64,000 nucleotides of DNA from contig JAWZSP010000010.1 in the NCBI GenBank assembly GCA_034401135.1, forward strand, positions 310,001-374,000. Reading direction: 5' to 3'. Below are positions 9,785 through 18,689 of the stretch, piece by piece. The translations under genes and the position numbers were made by a program. The DNA is from Volutella citrinella. Lineage: Eukaryota; Ascomycota; Sordariomycetes; Hypocreales; Nectriaceae. Every line of letters starts with the position of its first letter. The first letter of the stretch is position 1. The notes beneath the pieces are model-generated. The model was given only the letters and a program-made list of their open reading frames with translations. It was not told where the DNA came from and did not search any database.

Positions 9785-10941
9785 ATGCCTTGCGATGCGG
9801 TTGTGCCTCACATTCACCATCTCGAGGTTGCCGATGATTTGCCGACGGGGCAGGCAGGCAGGGTGTTGCTGGGGCGGTACGCCACAACGGCAGGCGCAAG
9901 CCTCAATCTAATTTCACGATCGCAGCATGGTCGTGCTTACCCTAATTCCTGCTTCGGTTTCCGTGTCGAACTGGTCAAGCTGCAATTCGAGATCCCGCCA
10001 GACTACCCAATGGTGCGACTGATGTCATGCGTAACCCCATGCTTCAGACCCCAGCTGATGACAGGCAGGTCCCGCCGAAAATCAAGTTCATCCAGCACGG
10101 CGGCGAAAGGATGCATCCCAACCTGTACGTGGATGGAAAGGCGTGTCTCAGTATTCTCGGCACCTGGGAAGGCGAGCCATGGGCGTTTAGCATGAATTGC
10201 CAGTCAGGTAGACACCCTTGTCCTCCGCTTCCGTCTCGACGCCCAATGGGATGAAAGAGGGCCACCTGTATAGACAATCGCTGACCACGCGTCCAAGTTC
10301 TCGTCACGATCCGATCTCTGCTCGACATGACCCCATACGTGCACGAGCCCGGCAATATCGACAGCCCAGGCTTCAACAACTTTGTCCTGTATTTTTCGTG
10401 GCGCTACCTACTTCTCGACTACCTTAAGAACGAGACCGTCTGGGAGTGCAGAGACTTCTTGCGTCGTTACCTACGGGAGAATGGGGAGGAAATGAAGGCC
10501 GAACTGCGACGACAACAGATTCAAAACCACGGCATTTATAACTTCTTTACGCCTTATAACCCCCCCGGCCCGGGCACACAGGACACGGCGGCGAGATATC
10601 CAGATCTGCTGTACGATCTCGATTGTGCCAACGCCCTGGCCATGCCCGCTAAGAGGATGAAACGCGCGTTTGTGGCGCTCGCTGCACCCCCCGGCACAGT
10701 CGCACCGCGAGACTTGCAGCTCGATGCAAGTATCCCGACTGTTGCGTCTGGGGGCCTGCCAGCTGCAGAACCTGGGACCAAGCGGCAGAAGACGAGCGAC
10801 ACTGCGATCGTGATTGATGATGAAGGGGACGAAGAGCAATCCAGCAACGGGGCCATGTTTACTAGACAAAGTGGGACGTTGCCAGTGAGAGGCGCCAAGC
10901 CGAAGCCAAATGACAAGGAGGATGTTATTGACTTGACCTGA
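9785..10941 (+). CDS. ubiquitin-conjugating enzyme E2 (UBE2O/BIRC6-like) with C-terminal SIMs
   Basis: Proposed exons 9785-10012, 10069-10207 and 10298-10941 (introns 56 and 90 nt) give about 336 residues in one frame. The UBC fold is clear: FEIPPDYPMVPPKIKFI, then HPNLYVDGKACLSILGTW with the catalytic Cys in KACLSIL, then VLVTIRSLL and a C-terminal helix region, a layout like the large-E2 group of UBE2O and BIRC6. The N-terminal about 60 residues do not fit the usual E2 start, so the first exon is doubtful. The tail is basic, then acidic, with TAIVIDDEGDEE and the terminal EDVIDLT, both matching SUMO-interacting motifs. Predicted role: ubiquitin transfer to SUMO-bearing or nuclear targets. 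The start needs transcript data. Confidence 0.75.
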
Positions 10942-11387
10942 AAAACTCGGATCTCAGCGGGACAGGGCGGGTTGTGTCGATGATGGTGTTAACGGCGCAT
11001 TGGAACAGCTGTAGCGTGTAGACATTTTTAATAGCCCCAATGATGAATTCAAGGATGTATTTCACTGTATGCCTGAACAGGCCGAACTGTATTACTGGAT
11101 CGGGAGACTGCGACGTCTTGACGCCGGATATGGACTGGATTGGGTTTTCGGATAGCCTTGCGACAATGGCATCAAGAGCCTGCCATGGATGGCAATTCCA
11201 AGCCAGGATGCATCCACGGTCCTGGATGGTCGTGGTTGATGCCCTGTTGGGGATAGCGGGGTGTGTCATCGTTGCCAACAGCCGTTCTGCAAGGCTGTCC
11301 AGTGTCCACGGTCTGTCCCCACACTTCGGCAGCTTCAGGTCGGTCAGCTCTCGGCAACGGGATGCGGGGGGTGACCCGATAAATCCC
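10925..11387 (-). CDS. uncharacterised 3' exon, about 150 residues
   Basis: The minus-strand frame is open from about 11387 to a stop at 10925 and overlaps the last 17 bases of the E2 gene tail to tail. It reads like real protein (for example ILAWNCHPWQALDAIVARLS, then FGLFRHTVKYILEFIIGAI) with balanced composition and helical segments, but I do not recognise the family. An in-frame stop lies just upstream and there is no early ATG, so this is a last exon or a truncated gene. It is divergently arranged with the aldoxime-dehydratase remnant that begins at 11432, so their 5' ends face each other. Confidence 0.4.
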
Positions 11388-11431
11388 CATCAGTTCCATG
11401 GCTGAGTTCTTGCCAAGCATCAATCTGCAAC

Positions 11432-12124
11432 ATGGTTTCACAGTCAGACTGGCAATACCCCCTCCGCCAGCCGCCGAACCACAAGCCGCCAGTGCCGCGA
11501 TGGCAGCTGAAGCTCGACGCCTACGAGAGCGTGCACACGGTCTATATTGGGGTCCAGCAGCATGCACGATGCGAGAGAGCCGTCCCTGCGCGGCTCCAGG
11601 CGGCCAAGGCAGTCGAGAGCTTCGTCAACGGTTCTGAAGAAGACGGGCCGTTGGCTTCTGAGTCTTTCAGCGTCCTGGATGGCAATGACGGGGCGGCAGC
11701 CGTGGTGTGGATCTGCTACTGGGCCAGCGAGGAGCACTACGAGAGCTTCTTCGACAGCCTCAAGCTGGAGTCGATCCTGTCTGACCTGCCAGCAGGCGAG
11801 CGAGGCTCGATTGGCGTCTGGGTCGAGCGGTTTACGACGCCGACATCACGCCTGGAGACAAACTACACGGGCCTCGACTACCTCCCCGGGCTGGCACAGC
11901 TGCCCAACACGCGCACCGAGGCCCACACGCTGACGGCGAACTGGGGGGCGGCGCGGGACCGGATCCCCGACTCGGCGGACGACCTGTTTGCAAACGACGA
12001 TGGGAGGGCGCGGCCGGCAGGCAGACCCAAGGGCGTGGGGCAGCACCTGGTGGGGACGAACCCGGCGGACGTGGTGCACATCCGGTCGGGCCAGTTCTGG
12101 GAGCAACTGGAACTGATACTATAG
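11432..12124 (+). pseudogene. aldoxime dehydratase (haem-containing dehydratase), 3'-truncated
   Basis: The frame starts MVSQSDWQYP at ATG 11432 and runs 230 codons. It matches the N-terminal and middle part of phenylacetaldoxime dehydratase-type enzymes: ESVHTVYIGVQ, a Trp-rich YWASEEHYESFF stretch, ERFTTPTSRLETNYTGLDY, then the conserved HTLTANWGAARDRIPDSADD and VVHIRSGQFWE. Full-length members have about 350-400 residues, and the haem-binding histidine lies in the part missing here. The reading frame stops exactly where sequence composition flips to strongly AT-rich, so an insertion or rearrangement cut the gene. The family converts aldoximes to nitriles; this copy should be inactive. Confidence 0.75.
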
Positions 12125-12960
12125 AAGACGAGGATATATATTCGGCAAATTAGGTATAAAATCTCTGTTGGGTGTAGGACAAGTACACTATAAGAAAAAT
12201 TATGGATTTTTTATACGGAAGTCCCGATAATGATTTGTATTATCATTCAAATACAAAAAATGAATTCTAAAAAGAAAAGCTAAAACTGAGCTATGAGAAA
12301 AAATTTAATAAATGAGCTAGAACATGTATGGTTAAAAAATTACTGGAGTACCATATTGCTATGGTAAAGGTAGAAAATAATAAGGTTTTCCCTTGAGGTT
12401 GAGTACAGTAACTGAAGAAGAAACATAGAAATATATAGACCGAAAATCAACTATACGTAAGGTATTTACGTTAGACAGTGGAGTTGAATCTACAGATCCA
12501 TTAGATGTGCAAATACTACAAGAGTATGCCCGAAAATATTCAGTCATCAAAAGAAACTGCCTATCGTCAAGGTACAGATGTAATTAAAAAAAAGAACCTC
12601 GTAGCTCGAATGACACCGGAAGGGTGGCCAAAACGGTAAGATATGCGGAATCTGTAGAAATTCGAGAATTCTACAGAGAATCTGAACCTGCGGCAGTAGC
12701 TAAAGAGGTTGAAATAGCCAAGGAAAAAGAAGTTGAAGAAATAGTAGCTGATCCATTAGAAGCTGCTAATTTAACCAAAACTTTAGAATTCTATAAAGAT
12801 AACGCGAGTACGAATGAGAGGGCAGTTGAAGAAGATTTAGACTTCGGGATAGATCTCTCTCAAAATTTGGAGAATATTTACGCTGAACCTAATACAGAGA
12901 GGGCGTAAACTGACTCTTCGGATTTTAGTTCTTTACTTTTGACAAGAATAGATGAGAAAA
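12125..12960. mobile_element. AT-rich insertion, probable decayed element
   Basis: The base composition is far more AT-rich than on either side. It interrupts the aldoxime dehydratase on the left and the PNP_UDP fragment on the right. It contains one open frame (12624-12908 plus) and a stop-riddled upstream part that reads on in nearby frames. No terminal repeat, reverse transcriptase or transposase motif was found, so the mobile-element label is an inference from composition and position. Confidence 0.4.
12624..12908 (+). CDS. short Glu/Lys-rich ORF in AT-rich insertion
   Basis: A 94-codon frame: VRYAESVEIREFYRESEPAA followed by alternating Glu/Lys/Ala and Leu-rich stretches that could be a coiled coil. 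The preceding sequence, separated by stops, carries similar protein-like text, so this may be the end of a longer decayed frame. It opens with a non-ATG codon. No family recognised. Confidence 0.25.
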   Translation: MAKTVRYAESVEIREFYRESEPAAVAKEVEIAKEKEVEEIVADPLEAANLTKTLEFYKDNASTNERAVEEDLDFGIDLSQNLENIYAEPNTERA

Positions 12961-13424
12961 ATTGATTTGGTCTTCCTCCGCGTCCATATGAAGATTTTTT
13001 GTCCGCGCGAAGTACTCGGGAAGCTGTCGGCCAAAGTCATATTGGATCACCCCAGTGCTTATAATCACGTCGCCAAGAATAATCTCCGTTTCCCTCCCCG
13101 CACAAGAGGCACTGCGCCGCAAATGCCAACAATAAGAGCTAGCCTGATATAAGGGAAGCTGCTCTTGCAGTTAGACGCCACCGCCGCTGCCGCATTCGTC
13201 CCCATGTTGGGCATGTAAGCAAGCACGACGTTATGGCGGCCGATCCGTCCGGTGGAGTATGCGTTCGGATCGCCTGGCACTTTATCGTAGGGTGGGCCGT
13301 CATCGTCCCAATCGTGATCGAAGAGTTGTTGAACGGCTTCTGCTTCGAGTGAGAGGGCGCAGAGGATGGCAATCTCGAAGTCGTTCCGAGAGGCAGGGCG
13401 TGTGGGGCTCATGCTTAGAACCAA
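12950..13424 (-). pseudogene. PNP_UDP-type N-terminal fragment of a fungal NLR, frameshifted
   Basis: The minus-strand frame from about 13409 reads DFEIAILCALSLEAEAVQQL, then GRIGRHNVVLAYMPNMGT and LALIVGICGAVP. This is the nucleoside-phosphorylase-like N-terminal domain that precedes NACHT or NB-ARC domains in many fungal NLR proteins. Around 13085-13100 a one-base shift moves the frame to IILGDVIISTGVIQYDFGRQ, the expected continuation. After about 12960 the sequence becomes AT-rich and the rest of the gene (nucleotide-binding domain, repeats) is absent. Intact relatives act in non-self recognition and programmed cell death; this copy is dead. Confidence 0.75.
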
Positions 13425-13706
13425 AAGGGGTGGATCATGGGTCCGTTAACCGTACTGATGACGCCTGAGGTCGAAGCATCTCGGATGGCCTGATAAGTGA
13501 GGGGTGGTGAGGCTACGCTACCGGCTGACCTCACGTGACTCCGGTCGATCTTGCCGCAACGACAGCCTCGCGTAAAGAAGCAAAGGACCATCCTATCAAT
13601 CAGACGCAACAGGCCGGCCGCAGCCGCACCGTCCGGCTTGCTACATGGTTTCACAGTAATTTGAGCTTTTAGAGTAACTGACCTCACCCCTATAAAAACT
13701 GCGCTG

Positions 13707-14096
13707 CTAGCTCGGGTCTTTGCTGCAGAGACTCGCCTGCAGGGTTGGCATGCGGGCATGGGTTGATGGGTTGGGCTTGGGGTTGAGACGCACCTCCGCC
13801 GCATTCTTCACGTACTTGGTCATCCTTGCCTCCAACGCTTCCTTAAGCAGCATCTCTGCCTCTTCACACTTTTCCTGCTGGACCAGGGGCAGGGAGAGTC
13901 GTCTCAAGAACTTGAGCATGGAATATTCATTGTTGCTAGTGCCGATGATGACCCAGCTCCATCTCAGAACTTTTCTAACTGTTTCCTCGGCCTCTTTGAA
14001 TCTCCCAACCTGGTACAGGTACCAGCTCACGCGGTCGAGACAGCGAATTGTCGTCGGATCATCTCTTCCATAGATTCTCTCGGATATTTCCACCAC
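13707..14096 (-). pseudogene. TPR-repeat fragment (NLR-type C-terminus)
   Basis: Minus-strand frame of about 129 codons with tetratricopeptide-like units: an RIYGRDDPTTIRCLDRVSWY block, QVGRFKEAEETVRKVLRWS and QEKCEEAEMLLKEALEAR, similar to kinesin-light-chain-type TPRs at the C-terminus of fungal NLRs. It lies upstream, in the direction of transcription, of the PNP_UDP fragment, so the two are pieces of different genes or a rearranged one. The 5' end runs into the duplicated segment border at 14219. Confidence 0.6.
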
Positions 14097-14238
14097 GGAG
14101 TAAACATTCGCGCTATATCACTCGGCCATGCCAGTTCGACTGTGACAGCTACACCGACCCAGCACTGTGTCGATTCTTCCCTGTCCCTTATCACACTCGA
14201 GGCTATACATAGAGTATAAGAATACACTAACATTTTCC

Positions 14239-15104
14239 CTATCTAAACTCATCATGCCCTGGGGGAGGCTGTTGACCCCCTTTTAGCACAAAAATGCGCA
14301 CAAATGCGCGAGCGATGAAATGACCGGTCAATACGCCAGCACTATTAACGCCAGGGACTCCGAGGGCATACTCCGCATATGGAAATCCCCCTGCTATTAC
14401 GTTGTTAAAGATCGCGCAGATCATTGCTTCGAGTTCGTGCACCCTAGAGGTAGGGTTTCTGGACAACTCGTTGAGCTGGGCCCAGTTTGCCCCTTCCCAC
14501 TCATCGGCCAAGGTAATCGTCGAATAGATGGTGATTCCTTGAACTTGGAGCCCAGCAGCTCTTTCCTCGGTGCCTTTAAAAAAATCACCGGCCCTCTCCA
14601 GAACTCGAGCAGTCTCCATGTCAGGTCCTTCAGCCGTGAGTTCTCTAGAGAACCTGACGGCTGCATCTTGGGTCAACTGGTAGACCTCGGTCGCGACCTT
14701 ACCTGCTAAACGTGATGCCCCGAGCACGAGTGCTCGCTGCCCCTCTAAAAGATTTAGGACCATAGGTGGTTCATAATTCAACCTGGTCATCCTTAATGCA
14801 CTCCTAAAACCGGCATTGCTAATTCCTGGGATCTGACGTAGGAACTGAGGAGTAGGGATGAGCGGCCCGGGCCGAGGGGCGTTGACTCGCTTCAGTAATA
14901 TGTTTCTCTCAGACAGGGGCAAACTATCATCTGAAAGTTAGATCTGTGGATTTAAGCATCTTGAACCATTCTGAATACATACTCTTGAACAGTGCTGCTA
15001 GAGGCATCGCTATACTGGAGCTCATGAGCCTCATCCAGCGGTGCTGCGTTTATAGAAACTGCTGCTTGACATAGCAACGCATAGTAAAAGAAAGAGAGCA
15101 TCAT
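14239..15104 (-). CDS. putative secreted protein, paralogue 2
   Basis: Exons 14983-15104 and 14239-14923 with a 59-nt intron encode 268 residues. The start at 15104 gives MMLSFFYYALLCQAAVSINA, the same signal peptide as the other copy. After the intron the LPLSERNIL block follows, then RTGQR-type and EWEGANWAQL blocks and a GFPYAEYALG..HFIARAFV end. Compared with paralogue 1 the middle has diverged and lost one codon net, while the frame, the intron and both ends are kept. That is the pattern of two functional or recently functional copies. No domain or catalytic signature recognised. Confidence 0.7.
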
Positions 15105-15823
15105 TATAGTTAATAGAGAGGAGAGTGGGTTCAAATAAGCCTAATAGGTAAGAGAATGAGATGTTAGATAATATGGCATAGTTGACTTTTATAATAAATA
15201 TTTCTTGACTCCTGGTCCACTTCTATAACGGTTTATTATTTTTTAAGTTGATTTCCCTGTGCAAACCTCGCCCGCGGCCGCCTACTAGATCCTCTAGCAG
15301 GATCCTTTACTAGAGAATCCTACTTATTAAGTTTTTTTTAATATGGATAAATAATCCCTGTAACAATTCGCCCCTGCAGCTCCTGCTTGCAAAGTTTAAT
15401 ACGATTAAAGAGTCACGCATCGCTTCAACACGCAGATGATAACGTCCTAATATATACTATATATATAATCAGTTGTTCGATATAGTATGTGATTAGACAG
15501 GAGCCCTGCCTAATGATACGATTACGAATATAATCTTACCTCGGTTGTCTATCTTTCCAGTTCCTTCTAGCTAATCCGCCGAGGTCGAACTTGTAAGTAT
15601 ATATTTCAACGGCAGGCCACCCCCTTACAGACCGTGCTATTTCAAGGTTAAGCCAAGCGACAACAGCTCAAGGTGAGCCCGCGCGTCTTTTTCTTTTCGT
15701 TTTCTTCCTTTTCACGACATGCATCGTTTTAGTGCGCATAGGATTGCGCCACTCATTCATACATCCCGGGCAGCGATTCAATGCGGGCCGAGATCCTCCC
15801 TAGACTTAGAGTAGTAAAGTCGA

Positions 15824-15980
15824 CTAGGACTCATCCTTAGTAGCGTGCACCGTTCCAGAAGGCATCGATGCGAAAAATTCGCTCAGATGAGGGGCTCCAG
15901 TCCCCCGTGCAGCGTCTCAGAATCAGGAACTGACTGTAATTGCAATTGGTTGGCTAGTTTTTTTTTTTTTTTTTTTTTTT
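15824..15980 (+). mobile_element. SINE-like insertion ending in 23 T
   Basis: Absent from the matching site in copy 1 (about 8750-8765). It contains GGCTCCAGTCC at 15893-15903, 9 of 11 against the RNA polymerase III B-box, with an A-box-like TAGCGTGCACCG about 50 bases upstream. Two short hairpins occur (GCGAAAAATTCGC; GGGGCT..AGTCCCC) and a T-run at 15958-15980. No clear target-site duplication was found. Confidence 0.4.
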
Positions 15981-16294
15981 AGAAGCGATAGAGCCACTTA
16001 GGCTGAGCGAATTTCTCAAAGTTCTACAATCCCATTGTCTAAATAGCGCCCAAGGATCAGGATGAGGAGGAGGAAGCAAAATTTATTCTATAGATAGATG
16101 TCGTGTGCAGGATAGCTTCGCAAGTTCGAGATGCAGGTCTCTAAAAGCGGGCAGTTTCGCACTGGTTTATTGAGGCATTGCCATTGCCATTACCATTGCT
16201 ATTGCCATCTATCCCACTATTTAAGCTCGGGCAAGTAATTTTCTTTACCCTATAATTACTGCTGCTACGAATCGACCTCATCGCACCCTGAACA

Positions 16295-16732
16295 ATGCAG
16301 CTAAACAAGCCTTTGTCACTACTTGCGGCCTTTATGCTGGCGTCTCTTCCAGCAGTAACTGCACTACCTGGCTTGAAGCCACTTTGCAACGACGTTGATT
16401 GTGACGGAGTCCATTCGGTAGGCGGGCTAGACGGCACATGCCTGTCCAGCAAAAGGAGGGGCGCCCCGTGCAGGAGCAATTGTCCTAGCTATAAGCGGGC
16501 ATGCACTGACGAAGGCTGCGGAGGAACAGAGAACACGCCAGGCCTTTGTCCAATTGGGGACTCGGAAATTCCCAATATCTTTGCGGGATGCCCTTGCAGT
16601 GATGAGTGGGAAGATTACAACTTAGGGCGGTGTTCAGATAATGGCTGTGAGGGTACGGCATTTCCCCAGGTCCCGGCTTTAGGATGGTGTAATGCTGGGA
16701 AGTTTAAAAATACTATATGTGCTATGTATTAG
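16295..16732 (+). CDS. small cysteine-rich secreted protein
   Basis: 145 codons from ATG 16295. Signal peptide MQLNKPLSLLAAFMLASLPA with a likely cut after TALP or nearby. The mature part of about 120 residues has about 15 cysteines and three similar units built on C-(N/T/S)-D-x2-C-x-G: LCNDVDCDGVHSVGGLDGTC, ACTDEGCGGTENTPGLC and RCSDNGCEGTAF...GWC. Each unit has a Cys-x3-Cys start and a Gly-x-Cys end, so it looks like an internal triplication stabilised by disulfides. Single exon, proper stop, with a CACCCTGAACA context before the ATG. Small size, secretion and cysteine density are effector-like; the function is not known. Confidence 0.75.
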   Translation: MQLNKPLSLLAAFMLASLPAVTALPGLKPLCNDVDCDGVHSVGGLDGTCLSSKRRGAPCRSNCPSYKRACTDEGCGGTENTPGLCPIGDSEIPNIFAGCPCSDEWEDYNLGRCSDNGCEGTAFPQVPALGWCNAGKFKNTICAMY

Positions 16733-16865
16733 ATATATCAGGGTGCATAGGGTATTATGAAATAATGCTGGTCTCTTTTAGGGTACTCGGCTTTCTTCGC
16801 TCCAGGGCTGAGAAGATTCAAGAATACAAAGTGCTGGCGCTGGACGTGACTTGTCTATGTAAATC

Positions 16866-17440
16866 CTACCAATCGAGTCCTTCAAAGCCCGGGCTTTGCA
16901 ATCTAACTTGAAGCCAAGCGCCATATGCTGCAAACAGCCCAACATGCTTCCACTCGTCACAAACCGCAGCCAGAGCCTGGTATCTCTCCTTGATGTACAG
17001 CCGCTGCTTTTCCTCGTTGCCGCCTAGGAGCTCGACAGCGATGGCGGATTTAACCTTGGTCAAGAATATAGGGCAGAGGTATGGTGGCTGGCAGACGTCC
17101 TCGTGCATGTTGGCCGTGCCTTGCATCATACACGCAAAGTAGACGCAGTGATCCATCCCAAAACAATGCCCCAGCTCGTGCGCGACAGTGCGGGCGAGGC
17201 GCGAGAGCCACAGCCCATGCAATGCCTTGGCTGTTGATGTTATTGCCGCAAAAACAGCCACGTCGACCGCTGCCCGAACTGGTGCGCCGTACAACTGTCA
17301 GGCTCCACAAGAACCACCCTCTCGGGTTGAATATCTCTCGTGTGTCCGCCAGTGTTGTTGTCAGCAAGAAGAGGACCGAGGTCTCAAATGCAGTCGCTTC
17401 TCTCTACGGCAACTTTGACACCAGGGTAAGAGACTTCACC
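16866..17440 (-). pseudogene. archaemetzincin-like metalloprotease, 5'-truncated and frameshifted
   Basis: The frame ending at 16866 contains VAHELGHCFGMDHCVYFACM, the zinc-binding HExxHxxGxxH-C motif of archaemetzincins (M54), preceded by LHGLWLSRLART and followed by QPPYLCPIF. The second cysteine of the family CxxC is Phe here; I recall fungal members varying at that spot, so it need not mean inactivation. Upstream protein-like text (REIFNPRGWFLWSL) lies in a different frame (17050-17367), so there is at least one frameshift near 17290. The 5' end is lost at the inverted repeat starting at 17523. Homologues are cytosolic or nuclear zinc peptidases. Confidence 0.7.
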
Positions 17441-17522
17441 ATTGTGGAAGATAATAAGCCCGTGCAACACACAACCTCATATATACACAATAGAAACCAC
17501 AGCCAATTTCACAGTAGATGTC

Positions 17523-17700
17523 ATACCCAACATCTCAACCACAGTGTTTGCCCAGTATGAGTCACAATTAGCATTTGACAGATGCAGCAACTGGCGGCCT
17601 CCTCGTCCATCAAGGTCTCTGCGGCACCAAAGGTTGTTGGAAGGTTGCGATGAACCTGCAGCACGTTAGAGTTCCCAACCTTTATGGCAACCTTTGTGGC
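17523..17700 (-). repeat. inverted dispersed repeat, right copy
   Basis: Inverted partner of 6603-6759, with the shared edge ATACCCAACATCTCAACCAC at 17523. About 20 bases longer than the left copy because of an indel around 17655-17685. It abuts the truncated 5' side of the archaemetzincin remnant. Confidence 0.8.
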
Positions 17701-18689
17701 AGCTGCACAAGGAGAAAGTTAGCCACGCCGGATGACCTAACGCCGGGCTTGTGCCAGCTATATCATGATGCCTTTCCCCCAGCTTCTTTGCGAAGTGCCT
17801 CGTCAAGCAAGCAGCCAAGCAAGCAAGCCAACGCCCGCACACACACAACACACACACACACAACACACCTCTTCCATCTGCCGCCAATGACCTCGAGATG
17901 CCACCAATCAACGCCCCCTTTATCTCTGAAAAGGGTCTTCCTTTATTGTTGTTGTGCCACCCCCACCGTCGGAATTGCCCGACTCGGTTTTGAGTTTTCG
18001 GTGTATAGGATATAAGTATCGGCTCTGTTGCTCCCAGAACGCCCGCTATATTTTCTTCTTTCTTCTCTCCCTGTTTCTCCCTGAAGCCTCTAGCTATTTA
18101 CATCTTCACGTTGCCTACAACTAGCCCAGCCCCGAAGCTGACAATGCTTATTCATATGCTCACGATGCATGCCAAGTTTCTCTCCACCAGAGACCAGCTC
18201 GGCTTATGGGAGCTGCGTTTTCTTTCGTCCTCTGCTCCCTCTCTAATAAATCATGATCCGCGCCTTTGCTGCCGCAGCTGTCCGTCTGTTTCCCACATAA
18301 CCTAAACCGACCTCCTGACACATTACCCCTGTTTTGTTCCTCTCCGGGTTGTTCAATCTTGCCTTATTCCTGACCTTGTGATTGTCTGCCGTACGTAACA
18401 TCATCCCTCGATCCCCTGCTTCCTTCTTTCCCATTAGACCCATAGGAACCTCCCGCGAAAAGGAAAAATGATAGTAAACGGGAAAAGAAACCTGCGCATA
18501 AAAATCAATAAATCATGAAACCAGCAGCCGATAAACCTCTTCCCAACCCCATCCCAACCGCCAGTCCGGTCCGGCCGCTAAGCGTGACAAGGGAAGGAAC
18601 ATATAACATCGCATCGACACAGCAAGGCTGACGGTGAGGGTCGTTTGCAGAGCCCAACTGAGGACATGGTCTTAGTCTTGGGCTTTTGC
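17701..18689. other. intergenic, CA-repeat and pyrimidine-rich tracts
   Basis: Contains a CA-rich microsatellite at about 17836-17867 and a long C/T-rich stretch (about 18050-18110) of the kind found in fungal promoters. No gene recognised, and no clear owner for the promoter-like stretch. Confidence 0.4.

Larger units (their letters stand above)
14219..16082. repeat. duplicated segment, copy 2, with extra insertions
   Basis: Same-orientation copy of 7560-8835. Three stretches are present here but not in copy 1: about 60 bp near 15165-15230, about 300 bp near 15280-15625 (AT-rich with TATATATA), and the SINE-like unit near 15824-15980. The remaining flank aligns closely by eye. Confidence 0.85.
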
